28,526 nucleotides of DNA, taken from NCBI GenBank assembly GCA_945907055.1, contig CAMDSG010000004.1:1-28526 (forward strand). The letters run 5' to 3'. Of this stretch, positions 14,311 through 21,808 are shown piece by piece (within the stretch, counting starts at the first letter, position 1; each line of letters begins with the position of its first letter). A model generated the notes under the pieces. It was not told where the DNA came from and did not search any database. It was given only the letters and a program-made list of their open reading frames with translations. The position numbers were made by a program, and so were the translations under genes. Origin of the DNA: Bifidobacterium breve. GTDB taxonomy: Bacteria; Actinomycetota; Acidimicrobiia; IMCC26256.

Positions 14311-15452
14311 GGGCGCGGCTCCTTCGGTAGTCCAAGCACGCGTTCACCAATAATGTTCTTCTGAATCTGAGATGTACCCGCAGCGATCGTCAGCGCCAAT
14401 GTACGCAGCCTCTCCTCGACAAATTCACCTACAGCATCGATCGCCAATACATCGCGTTCTAATACCTTCATAGACAACTCTCCGAGGCGCTGACGGAGTT
14501 CGGAGTATGCATACTTAATCATCATCGAACCTGGGCCCATGACCCCCGTGCGGGCGGCTTGGGTGACGTTGCGTTTCGTGAGAGCCCAGACCCCATCCAA
14601 CTCTGCGGCGAGATGCCCAAGCTCGCGACGGTAGGCAGGGTCAGTGACGTAAGGAGATAGGTCATCAATGAGCCGAAGCGCATCGACCATCTCGCTCACA
14701 AATGCAGTTCCGCGCTCGAACGCGAGGGTCACATTCGTCACACGCCAGCCATCGTTCTCAGCCCCTATTCGACAGGAGACTGGAACCCTGACCTCGTCGA
14801 GAAATAACTCAGCGAACTCGCTAGACCCAAGAACAGTCTTTAGCGGACGAATCTCAATACCTGGTAGGTCCATTGGAAGCATTAACCATGTAATCCCCTT
14901 GTGCTTGGGAGCATCCGGGTCTGTACGCACAAGTAACTCCCCGTAATCCCCTATCTGCCCATATGAACACCAGATCTTCTGCCCTGTAACTATGTAGTGG
15001 TCCCCGTCTAATACTGCCTTGGTGCGAACTGCAGCTAAGTCTGAACCTGCTTGCGGCTCACTAAATCCTTGACACCAGACTTCATCGCCGCGCAGGATAT
15101 TGGAGAGGTGATCCGTCTTCTGAGCCTCGGTTCCTTCAGCAATAATTGTGGGCCCTGCGTGGAGTAACCCAACAAAGTTGACCCCAACATACGGAGCACG
15201 CGCACGCGTTGTCTCTTCAAGAAAAACTAAGTGCTGGCTAGGTGTCGCACCTTGACCACCGAACTCCTTTGGCCAATTGATCCCGGCGTAACCCGCATCA
15301 AATAAGCGGCGCTGCCAATCTGTATCCCATCCACGCCGAGCGCTCCAGTCATCACGAGCTGGCTGCACAGGAAGCTTTGGCAGCTCACTCGATAGCCATT
15401 CACGGAGTCTGGCTCGAAAGGCTTCGTCTACATCTGAGTATCTAAGGTCCAT
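14307..15452 (-). CDS. Acyl-CoA dehydrogenase, full-length subunit of a heteromeric pair
   Basis: A 381-residue FAD-dependent acyl-CoA dehydrogenase introducing an alpha-beta double bond. N-terminal INWPKEFGGQGAT is followed by the flavin-contacting WCQGFSEPQAGSDLA and TGQKIWCSYGQ. Further on are ENDGWRVTNVTLAFERG and the C-terminal TIAAGTSQIQKNIIGERVLGLP. E246 in LAFERG is the candidate catalytic base by analogy with the catalytic subunit of steroid-type ACAD heteromers. This organisation matches FadE26-like alpha subunits. It overlaps its short partner by 4 bp and follows the phosphatase gene by 24 bp. A TAGGATG precedes the ATG by about 9 nt and could act as either ribosome site or -10. 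The substrate cannot be assigned without other steroid genes. Confidence 0.92.
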   Translation of the reverse strand: MDLRYSDVDEAFRARLREWLSSELPKLPVQPARDDWSARRGWDTDWQRRLFDAGYAGINWPKEFGGQGATPSQHLVFLEETTRARAPYVGVNFVGLLHAGPTIIAEGTEAQKTDHLSNILRGDEVWCQGFSEPQAGSDLAAVRTKAVLDGDHYIVTGQKIWCSYGQIGDYGELLVRTDPDAPKHKGITWLMLPMDLPGIEIRPLKTVLGSSEFAELFLDEVRVPVSCRIGAENDGWRVTNVTLAFERGTAFVSEMVDALRLIDDLSPYVTDPAYRRELGHLAAELDGVWALTKRNVTQAARTGVMGPGSMMIKYAYSELRQRLGELSMKVLERDVLAIDAVGEFVEERLRTLALTIAAGTSQIQKNIIGERVLGLPKEPRP

Positions 15453-15476
15453 TAAGAGTTCATCCTACGGTGGGTA

Positions 15477-16307
15477 TTAAGCCGGACTCGGCTCGACGAG
15501 TGCGCTACGGAGACTGGCAATTACGTTGGGGTCTATCCCGGCGGCGAGCAGATATGACTCAGCGCCTCCATGGCGAAGATCGAACTCTCTAAAGAGATTG
15601 ATCAAAATCTCCTCAGTTGGGAAAAGCGTTTGAGCCTCAATCTCAGCCTCGCGCCCCGATGCCTCGGCTGATTCCCGATGCCTCTCGATCATTAATTCCA
15701 TGCGGTAATTAGTTAGGAGAAAATCATGAATGATCAAATCCCTCTCCACGCCGCATAACTCAAGTACTAGAGCTCCGATTAAACCGGTACGGTCTTTGCC
15801 CGCTGCACAGTGAAATACAACTGGCTGGCGCTCCGGGTCTGATAGCGCCTCGACTGCAGCAGCGAATCTCTGCGGGAATGTCTCGAGCATGTAGAGGTAG
15901 ATGAGATCAAGCGAGAGCGGGGCTTCTCTAAGCGCAACCTCGGGCCTCTGGCCCTCGGGGTTGTCTTTGGATTTAGGGCCACGGGTCTCATCGACAATTG
16001 GTTGGTGGATGATCTCTACGCCGCATGCCTCGAGATCCGATTGCCCGTGGCGCTCTATCTCAGGCCCTGATCGAAGATCCACGACCCGGCGCAGCCCAAC
16101 AGTGGTCACCAAGAACTCAAGGTCTCCATCTGTGAGCATCTTGAGCGAGTCACTTCGGAAGAGAACGCCCATGCGGACTGCACCGCCAGCGGCGATAGGC
16201 AATCCACCAACATCGCGAAAATTCGCAGGGCCCTCTAAATCGATCCAACGCCCCTCGCTGCTGCCATTTTGATTCACACTCGATGAGGCCAAACCAGACT
16301 CCTCCAC
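15477..16307 (-). CDS. Tyrosine/dual-specificity (phosphoinositide-capable) protein phosphatase, MptpB-like
   Basis: A 276-residue phosphatase of the tyrosine-phosphatase-like family. The PTP loop is HCAAGKDRTG with nucleophile C167 and Arg173 (C-x5-R). The Lys in the loop is characteristic of MptpB/atypical bacterial lipid- and protein-phosphatases. The N-terminal segment GPANFRDVGG followed by VLFRSDSL, and RVVDLRS, are also typical. Family members dephosphorylate phosphotyrosine, phosphoserine/threonine or phosphoinositides; the substrate here is unknown. No signal peptide is evident. Start: GTG 16307, without a ribosome site but with TAATTT ending 6 nt upstream. Neighbours are an ACAD pair downstream and an amidohydrolase upstream, the latter followed by a hairpin. 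Its placement in an acyl-CoA operon is unexplained. Confidence 0.9.
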   Translation of the reverse strand: MEESGLASSSVNQNGSSEGRWIDLEGPANFRDVGGLPIAAGGAVRMGVLFRSDSLKMLTDGDLEFLVTTVGLRRVVDLRSGPEIERHGQSDLEACGVEIIHQPIVDETRGPKSKDNPEGQRPEVALREAPLSLDLIYLYMLETFPQRFAAAVEALSDPERQPVVFHCAAGKDRTGLIGALVLELCGVERDLIIHDFLLTNYRMELMIERHRESAEASGREAEIEAQTLFPTEEILINLFREFDLRHGGAESYLLAAGIDPNVIASLRSALVEPSPA

Positions 16308-16313
16308 AGGCTT

Positions 16314-16319
16314 AAATTA
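16314..16319 (-). promoter_or_regulatory. Candidate -10 element for a leaderless phosphatase/ACAD operon
   Basis: TAATTT on the minus strand ends 6 nt before the GTG at 16307, with no ribosome site. If real, it would make the phosphatase the first gene of an operon with both ACADs and the carboxyltransferase. Confidence 0.4.
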
Positions 16320-16328
16320 AAGACTCTC

Positions 16329-16346
16329 GCCACTACAAGAAGTGGC
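16329..16346 (-). terminator. Candidate hairpin after the amidohydrolase gene
   Basis: Arms GCCACT and AGTGGC (6 bp) enclose a 6-nt loop and begin 2 nt past the amidohydrolase stop codon at 16349. On the minus strand a TTTAATTT stretch follows 7-8 nt later. It is short, so a termination role is tentative. Confidence 0.4.
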
Positions 16347-16348
16347 CG

Positions 16349-17578
16349 CTAGACGATATCCAAGCCGAGCATTTTGATTGCGTTGCCCCGCACAATCTTG
16401 TACTGCTGCTCCGGGGTTAAGTGCCCCATTAAGTCGATTGCTACCTCAAGGGTATTTGGCCAGGTCGAATCTGTGTGCGGATAATCCGTCTCGAACGTGA
16501 CGTTGTCGATCCCCACCTTGTCGAGGGAATCAATACCGTGACGGTCGCGGAAGAAACAGGTGTAGATCTGCTTGTAGTAGTAGGACGAAGGCGCCTCTGG
16601 GATGAGGTCCTTGACACCTGCCCATGCACGGTGCTCGTTCCAGACATCATCGGCACGCTCAAGAATGTAGGGCACCCAACCAATCTGACCCTCTGAGTAT
16701 GCAAGCTTCAGTTCCGGGAAGCGAACGAGCACTCCCGAGAACAAGAAGTCAGTCATCGAAGACATTGCGTTGCCGAAGGACAGAGTTGCCTGGACTGCTG
16801 CTGGAGCATCCGATGACGTTGAAGGCATCTTGGAGGAGGAACCGATATGCATGCAGACCACAGTCTGCGTCTCCTGGCATGCAATAAAGAATGGGTCCCA
16901 GTATCCAGAGTGAATGCTCGGTAGCCCTAGGTGAGGTGGAATCTCGCTGAAACAAACGGCGCGCGCACCGCGGAGCGCATTTCTACGCACCTCAGCAGCA
17001 GCGAGATCTGCATCCCATAGCGGAATAAGCGGCAGCGGTACCAGAGCACCGCCGCTATCTCCACACCACTCCTCAACCATCCAGTCGTTATAGGCATAGA
17101 CACAGGCCTCTGCAAGCTCACGATCCTTGGCCTCTAAAAACGTCTGGCCACAGAAACGCGGGAAAGATGGAAACGAGAGCGAGACATCAACCCAATTCAT
17201 CGTGTTATCCACGACGCGCGCCTTCGGGTCGTAGCAACCAGGGCGCATCTCATCGTACGTAATAGGCAAGAGGCCCATGTCGTCGCGCGGAAATCCGACA
17301 GCGGCCACATGACGCTTGTGAGGGAACATCCCGTCTTCATAGAACCAGATGTCGCAGGGGGGAGCATCGTCGTCGAGTTGGTACTCGTACTGTGTCCCGC
17401 CTAGATATTTAAGACCAGCGAGACCATGTCGCTCAATGCGCGGGCCTCGCTCCTTGAACTTTGCAGGGAGCCATGTCTTCCAGAGGTGTGCAGGCTCTAC
17501 AACGTGGTCATCGACACTGACGATGCGGGGAAAGTCGGAGACCTGCCCATCCTTCGGGCTTTGATCGGTCGAGGTCAT
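16349..17578 (-). CDS. Amidohydrolase-2 (ACMSD/gamma-resorcylate decarboxylase-like) metal-dependent hydrolase
   Basis: A 409-residue TIM-barrel protein of the amidohydrolase-2 family. Metal ligands expected for the family are visible: the N-terminal SVDDHVVEP (D24/H25 in place of HxH), a His in CMHIGSSS and the C-terminal ETDYPH with D365. LAYSEGQIGWVPYILERADD and IVRGNAIKMLGL are also typical. Characterised relatives are non-oxidative decarboxylases or hydrolases of aromatic or lactone substrates; many actinobacterial copies of this length are uncharacterised. Start: ATG 17578 with a strong AGGAGG 6 nt upstream. The 100-bp upstream gap is unusually rich in inverted repeats, so expression is probably regulated. 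It precedes the phosphatase gene by 41 bp on the same strand. Confidence 0.88.
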   Translation of the reverse strand: MTSTDQSPKDGQVSDFPRIVSVDDHVVEPAHLWKTWLPAKFKERGPRIERHGLAGLKYLGGTQYEYQLDDDAPPCDIWFYEDGMFPHKRHVAAVGFPRDDMGLLPITYDEMRPGCYDPKARVVDNTMNWVDVSLSFPSFPRFCGQTFLEAKDRELAEACVYAYNDWMVEEWCGDSGGALVPLPLIPLWDADLAAAEVRRNALRGARAVCFSEIPPHLGLPSIHSGYWDPFFIACQETQTVVCMHIGSSSKMPSTSSDAPAAVQATLSFGNAMSSMTDFLFSGVLVRFPELKLAYSEGQIGWVPYILERADDVWNEHRAWAGVKDLIPEAPSSYYYKQIYTCFFRDRHGIDSLDKVGIDNVTFETDYPHTDSTWPNTLEVAIDLMGHLTPEQQYKIVRGNAIKMLGLDIV

Positions 17579-17609
17579 TTAGGTCCTCCTAGATAGACGG
17601 TTCATCGAA

Positions 17610-17639
17610 GCCAGGCGGAGAAATACTCTGTTGCCTGGC
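17610..17639 (-). promoter_or_regulatory. Stem-loop in the leader of the amidohydrolase gene
   Basis: Arms GCCAGGC (17610-17616) and GCCTGGC (17633-17639) enclose a 16-nt loop, 31 nt upstream of the start codon. The overlapping 10-bp palindrome TGGCATGCCA is at 17636-17645. Either an RNA structure in the leader or a protein-binding site is possible. Confidence 0.45.
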
Positions 17640-17664
17640 ATGCCATATTGAGTTGCTTATCACC

Positions 17665-17685
17665 AATCTGACGCACCGTCAGATT
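17665..17685. promoter_or_regulatory. Perfect inverted repeat, candidate TetR-type operator
   Basis: Arms AATCTGACG and CGTCAGATT are separated by 3 nt (CAC). The repeat overlaps the stop codon of the TAP-like gene and lies about 90 bp upstream of the amidohydrolase start. The TGACG-N3-CGTCA core is of the kind bound by TetR-family dimers. No T tract follows on the minus strand, so a terminator is less likely. Seen directly; the operator role is inferred. Confidence 0.55.
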
Positions 17686-19382
17686 ACAGGAAAACCCCTA
17701 GCAATAACGACTTGAGGAGTGGGGCATGCCGATTGGGCCGGTGGAACCCTAAGTCGCACAAAATACGAATTAATGATTGGGTCTAAGCAGCCATCCCCTG
17801 AGGGGTATGAAGTGTGCTGAGCCCCCGGAGCAACTACAAGATGCCCGTTACCGAGCTGAGTGGCGAGGCCCTCTGCCCAAGTGACCGGCGTAATGGGGTC
17901 ATCGCGCGTCCCGACAACGACAATAGGTGGAGCGCTAGGGGCCGATACTGGTAGCGACTCCGAGAGCAGCGGCGTAGACGGCCAGTATGCACATGGGTAA
18001 CCCAGCCCAACACTCGCCGCTCCAAAATCCTTAGATGCCGCTCTGGCCCTCTTAGCGACCCCTGCAAGAGCCTCCTTATCGCCTAAGGCTGGGCCATCGA
18101 GGCATGAGACAGCGAGAAAGGCCGCCCACGAATCATCGTAGGTTCCGTCACTAGAGCGCCCGACATATGAGTCCGATGACTCAAGAAGCGTCTGCGTATC
18201 TCCATTTGCCAGGTCCTCCAACGCCGATGCGAGAAGCTCATAACCACCCTCCCCTGAGTAGAGGTAAGAACTCACACCAAGATCAAATTGTGTTGGACCG
18301 AAAATGCGCTTCTTATAAGTGACTGGTCTCACATCAATAGCGAGGCGCAGCGATTCATATGCTCTAGATGCGCGGCCTTCACCGAAATCACAGCCCTTCA
18401 GACCCTGCTTCTGACTGTTCTTCTGACTGTCGCACCAATCAAAGAAGAGATTCAGAGCCTTGCTTAGACCCTGTGCCTGCTCAATCAATGCAGTCTCAGG
18501 CGAGACCGCAGGGTCTACAGCACCGTCGAGCACCATAGAACGAACACGCTTCGGGTACTCGCGAGCATACAAAGCACCAATAAAGGTTCCATAGGAGTAG
18601 CCCAAGTAGTTGATCTTGGTCTCGCCGAGCGCCCTTCGAATGCTCTCCATATCTCGAACAGTGTCAAAAGAAGATACGTGACCAAGCAACTCTCCGCTCC
18701 TCGATGCACAGGCATCAGCAAAGCGCTGAGCAACCCTCTCGAGTTCGCTTCTCTCCGAATCACTATCAGGGGCGGTATCAGAATTGAAGAGGTAGTCAAG
18801 GCGATGCCCACACTTCACAGGCGTTGATCTACCAGTACCGCGTGGGTCCCATCCGATGATGTCAAAGCGAGTGGTAATCGCTGAGGGCAGAATATTCGCG
18901 AGCGACTGCGCAGCATCGAAACCCGAACCGCCAGGGCCCCCCGGATTGATAAGTAAGACACCAATTCTCTTAGAGGACTCAGATGCGCGCGCACGAAAGA
19001 GGGCAAGGTCTATTACCTTTGCGCCCTTTGTTAGAGGATTATCTGATGCGCGTAGGCCAACCTTCATAGAGCCACAATCGCCACCAGAGCATCTGCGCCA
19101 CGAAATCTTCGACGCGCTGGATTTAGAGGCGCTGGATTTAGAGGCGCTGGATTGAGAAGCGCTGGATTGAGAAGCGCTGGATTGAGAGGGGCTGGAAGCC
19201 GAGCCTGCTCCGCTACTTGCGCTACATCCTGAAGCAACGAGAGCAAAGACGACTAGTGCACTTGTCCAGATACTTAATCGAGTTCGTTTGATAGTTCTAG
19301 AAGACCGATAAGCGCGAGGCCCCCGAGAGTCTTGAGTTCTTAGAACCTCCATCGGTAAACAATCGCACAACTCAAGGGTCAC
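17679..19382 (-). CDS. Secreted lipoprotein alpha/beta-hydrolase, TAP-like (tripeptidyl aminopeptidase family)
   Basis: A 567-residue exported hydrolase. A basic n-region (KRTR) and a hydrophobic stretch lead to a lipobox ending L-V-A-S-G-C53, so it is probably lipid-anchored outside the membrane. A Ser-rich linker follows (63-92, SSASQ/SSASK repeats). The alpha/beta-hydrolase domain has the oxyanion loop NPGGPGGSGF, nucleophile S263 in GYSYG, RGTGRS, an acid Asp in GTRDDPITP and catalytic His in GAQHTSY. The C-terminal TAP-like domain fits proteases/esterases such as tripeptidyl aminopeptidases of Streptomyces and mycobacteria. Start: GTG 19382, with AGGAG about 9 nt upstream; the in-frame ATG at 19352 lacks a ribosome site. 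The 53-residue leader before the Cys is long. It is divergent from the aldehyde dehydrogenase gene (79-bp gap). Confidence 0.88.
   Translation of the reverse strand: MTLELCDCLPMEVLRTQDSRGPRAYRSSRTIKRTRLSIWTSALVVFALVASGCSASSGAGSASSPSQSSASQSSASQSSASKSSASKSSASKISWRRCSGGDCGSMKVGLRASDNPLTKGAKVIDLALFRARASESSKRIGVLLINPGGPGGSGFDAAQSLANILPSAITTRFDIIGWDPRGTGRSTPVKCGHRLDYLFNSDTAPDSDSERSELERVAQRFADACASRSGELLGHVSSFDTVRDMESIRRALGETKINYLGYSYGTFIGALYAREYPKRVRSMVLDGAVDPAVSPETALIEQAQGLSKALNLFFDWCDSQKNSQKQGLKGCDFGEGRASRAYESLRLAIDVRPVTYKKRIFGPTQFDLGVSSYLYSGEGGYELLASALEDLANGDTQTLLESSDSYVGRSSDGTYDDSWAAFLAVSCLDGPALGDKEALAGVAKRARAASKDFGAASVGLGYPCAYWPSTPLLSESLPVSAPSAPPIVVVGTRDDPITPVTWAEGLATQLGNGHLVVAPGAQHTSYPSGDGCLDPIINSYFVRLRVPPAQSACPTPQVVIARGFPVI
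19107..19196 (-). repeat. 15-bp in-frame tandem repeat encoding an SSASQ/SSASK linker
   Basis: Six consecutive 5-residue units are encoded between the lipobox and the hydrolase domain: one SSPSQ, two SSASQ and three SSASK. At DNA level the unit GCGCTGGATTTAGAG / GCGCTGGATTGAGAA repeats nearly perfectly from 19114 to 19195. Because 15 bp is a multiple of three, copy-number change would alter linker length without a frameshift. Confidence 0.95.
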
Positions 19383-19449
19383 TCGGGTTCGCTCCTAGTA
19401 AAAATCATTACGCAGGCACCCTCAATCGCCTCTCCTACCCTCGCCACTG

Positions 19450-19455
19450 TACGGT
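19450..19455 (+). promoter_or_regulatory. Candidate -10 element for a leaderless aldehyde dehydrogenase transcript
   Basis: TACGGT is followed by 6 nt and the ATG at 19462, matching the hexamer and spacing before the Ppx/GppA gene. Only a weak AGG lies in between. Confidence 0.45.
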
Positions 19456-19461
19456 TAGGCC

Positions 19462-20898
19462 ATGACTGAGAATCTATTAATTGCGGGCGAGCGGAGGGCT
19501 TCGATAGATGGGGCCACCTTTACGGTAATTAATCCAGCTACCGGCAGAGAACTCGCAGAGGTATCGCAGGCAGGCACCTCTGATCTCGAACTCGCATTGA
19601 GCGCAGCAACCGAAGCGTTTAGAGGAGTATGGCCACAGACCTCTGCAACTACACGCGGACGGGTCCTATACGCCGTCGCGTCAAGGATTAGAGCAAGGGC
19701 AGAGGAGTTCGCTCTGCTCGAGTCGAAGAACACAGGAAAACCAATCGGTGACGCACGCTGGGAGGTAGAGGCAGCCGCAAGCACATTTGAGTATTTTGCA
19801 GGTGCGGCCAACAAACACCTTGGGGAGGTCATTCCAGTTACCGAACCGGGCCTAAATGTTGTGCTGCGGGAACCAATCGGAGTCTGCGCACTAATCGTTC
19901 CATGGAATTTTCCTCTTCTAATTACTTCATGGAAAGTAGCGCCGGCACTTGCAGCAGGTAATCCAGTAATTATTAAGCCGGCATCGTTGACTCCCCTCAC
20001 CGCATTGCTTCTTGGCGAGGTTCTCGTTGATGCCGGAGTTCCAGCAGAGGCCGTCTCTGTAATTCCAGGACCAGGCCGAAGCCTCGGAGATGCTCTCGTA
20101 GGCGATCCTCGCGTCTCCAAAATTTCATTCACAGGAGAGACTGCGACCGGAGCCCATATCCTTCAACGAAGCGCTCCAAACATTTCACGTGTCTCGCTGG
20201 AGCTAGGCGGGAAGAGTGCAAGCATCGTCTTTGCAGATAGCGACTGGCAACGTAGTGCTGATGAAACCCTCATGGCAGTCTTTGGTAATGCAGGTCAAGA
20301 CTGCTGCGCCCGTAGTCGAATCCTAATTGAGTCCAAAATTTATGACGACTATGTCAATTGTTTTGCAGAGGCGACGCGATCAATCAAGGTCGGTGATCCT
20401 CTCGATGAATCTACAGAGATGGGTCCTCTCACATCAGAGCGTCAGCGAGCCATTACCCTCGAGTATCTAGAGAGTGGCCTCGCTGCGGGTGCAGAGCAAC
20501 TCTCCGTGCGGAGCGACTCGAGCACTCCCGATGTCAATGGCTTCTACCTAGACCCCATTGTTCTAGCGAGTGTCGATAACAGAATGACCGTCGCTCAAGA
20601 AGAAGTCTTCGGACCACTTGCCTGCTTGATTCCATTCAAGGATGAAGCCGATGCAATAGAGATCGCTAACGACAGTCCATATGGATTATCGGGATCGATA
20701 TGGACAGAGAACCTGGGTCGGTCGATGCGGGTCGCTCGAGGTATACGTACAGGTGTACTCAGCGTCAACACGAATAAGAGTGTGCGTACTGAGACCCCAT
20801 TTGGTGGCTACAAACAAAGTGGACTGGGTCGAGAACTCGGGATGCAGGCACTTAACCACTACACAGAGGTAAAGAACGTCTTCTTCTCTTCGGAGTAG
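19462..20898 (+). CDS. NAD(P)-dependent aldehyde dehydrogenase (AldC / aminoaldehyde dehydrogenase-like)
   Basis: A complete 478-residue aldehyde dehydrogenase oxidising an aldehyde to a carboxylate. Catalytic residues are all present: N149 in PWNFP, E247 in LELGGKS and C281 in NAGQDCCARSR. The cofactor-binding SFTGETATG and the C-terminal PFGGYKQSGLGRE are typical. It groups by context with gamma-glutamylation pathways. Together with the SDR, the GS-like ligase and the gamma-glutamyl hydrolase, it makes the same four-family set as the mycobacterial aldC/glnA4 locus (Rv2857c-Rv2860c). The likely substrate is a gamma-glutamylated amino-aldehyde, the PuuC-type step; this is inferred from neighbours, not from residues. 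It is the first gene of this + strand set, separated from the SDR by the opposite-strand LLM gene. Confidence 0.92.
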   Translation: MTENLLIAGERRASIDGATFTVINPATGRELAEVSQAGTSDLELALSAATEAFRGVWPQTSATTRGRVLYAVASRIRARAEEFALLESKNTGKPIGDARWEVEAAASTFEYFAGAANKHLGEVIPVTEPGLNVVLREPIGVCALIVPWNFPLLITSWKVAPALAAGNPVIIKPASLTPLTALLLGEVLVDAGVPAEAVSVIPGPGRSLGDALVGDPRVSKISFTGETATGAHILQRSAPNISRVSLELGGKSASIVFADSDWQRSADETLMAVFGNAGQDCCARSRILIESKIYDDYVNCFAEATRSIKVGDPLDESTEMGPLTSERQRAITLEYLESGLAAGAEQLSVRSDSSTPDVNGFYLDPIVLASVDNRMTVAQEEVFGPLACLIPFKDEADAIEIANDSPYGLSGSIWTENLGRSMRVARGIRTGVLSVNTNKSVRTETPFGGYKQSGLGRELGMQALNHYTEVKNVFFSSE

Positions 20899-20908
20899 CG
20901 GTTAAGAA

Positions 20909-21808
20909 TTAAGAGAACGCTTCTCCAAGCCCCTGAATGAATGGCGCGACATCCTCTGGCCCTGCGAGGAAGCGCCCTAACGCAACAGAGATGGTTGTTA
21001 CTCCCATCGTCTCTAGAACTCCTGCTCGTCGCTTCATCTCCGAGAAGTCGACCCTTCCCTTCGCATCGGTCATTCCAGGTAGGCCTAATCGAACCTCAAT
21101 TGTTGACGGGTCTCTCCCCTGCTCCGCATAAGCAGCGCGAATTGCAGAGAGCCCCTTAACTATTTCTTCATCAGGCATGACACCGATAGGAAGCCATCCA
21201 TCACCGAGCTCAGCGATGCGCGTCGCAGTGACGGTGGTCGCTGGACCCCCGAAACCAATCGGAATTCTGCTCTGCACAGGTCGCGGCTCACACCACAAGT
21301 CAGTAAATGTCACGCTCTCACTAGCGAACGAAACTGGGGGTTCCTGCTCCCACAGCGCGCGACACGCGCGAACCGTATCCACCATTCGAGAGGTGCGCCC
21401 AACAAAGCCCAGGCCTGCATCTACAAATTCTTCGCGCTGCCATCCGCTCCCAACGCCGAGGTCCACACGTCCGTTTGAGAGAACATCAAGTGTCGCTACT
21501 GACTTAGCGGTTAGCAATGCAGGGCGAACCGGAGAGATCAAAACACCCGTCGCAAGCCTCACCCGCTTAGTTACGGCGGCGATGGCAGCGAGGGTGGTTA
21601 TCGGTTCGAGCCAAGGTTCCTCAGGCGGATACGGAAACTTCTCAGCAAATGGATACCTATCGAGTCTTGGGCCAATAGCGAGATGGTCAGGAAGGACAAC
21701 TTGATGTATCCCCGCTCCGTCAGCGACTCGAGCCGCGTCAAGGACCCCTGTTAACTCGCCAGCAAATAGGGGCCCAAGACCCGAGATTGTGACTGCGACC
21801 TTCAACAT
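20909..21808 (-). CDS. Luciferase-like (LLM class) F420/FMN-dependent oxidoreductase
   Basis: A protein of about 299 residues with the bacterial-luciferase-like TIM barrel. Family features are ADGAGIHQVVLPDH near the N-terminus, AAVTKRVRLATGVLISPVRPALLTAK, LDVLSNGRVDLGVGSGWQREEF, IPIGFGGPATT and AELGDGWLP. It oxidises or reduces a small substrate with F420 or FMN; the substrate is unknown. ATG 21808 (MLKVAV) matches the usual N-terminus, but GGAGGG sits only 2 nt before it. An upstream TTG at 21817 is the alternative and has no ribosome site. It lies opposite to, and inside, the gamma-glutamylation gene set, converging with the aldehyde dehydrogenase (10-bp gap) and divergent from the SDR (134-bp gap, no gene seen). 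It may or may not belong to that pathway. Confidence 0.9.
   Translation of the reverse strand: MLKVAVTISGLGPLFAGELTGVLDAARVADGAGIHQVVLPDHLAIGPRLDRYPFAEKFPYPPEEPWLEPITTLAAIAAVTKRVRLATGVLISPVRPALLTAKSVATLDVLSNGRVDLGVGSGWQREEFVDAGLGFVGRTSRMVDTVRACRALWEQEPPVSFASESVTFTDLWCEPRPVQSRIPIGFGGPATTVTATRIAELGDGWLPIGVMPDEEIVKGLSAIRAAYAEQGRDPSTIEVRLGLPGMTDAKGRVDFSEMKRRAGVLETMGVTTISVALGRFLAGPEDVAPFIQGLGEAFS

Noticed and set aside
17665..17685. Interpretation of the inverted repeat as a rho-independent terminator of the lipoprotein gene
   Set aside because: No U-rich tract follows on the minus strand and the 3-nt spacer with the TGACG core fits an operator better; kept as a regulatory site.
19107..19196. Possible CRISPR array from regularly spaced repeats
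   Set aside because: The repeats are contiguous 15-bp units with no spacers and are in frame within a coding sequence.
19455..20132. 225-residue open frame on the minus strand opposite the aldehyde dehydrogenase
   Set aside because: Low-complexity, Ser/Arg/Thr-rich translation with no motif, wholly inside a gene with complete catalytic residues; it is a shadow of codon bias.
21177..21704. 175-residue open frame on the plus strand opposite the LLM gene
   Set aside because: Composition typical of an antisense shadow (Ser/Pro/Thr/Arg-rich), no motif, and the LLM protein fully explains the region.
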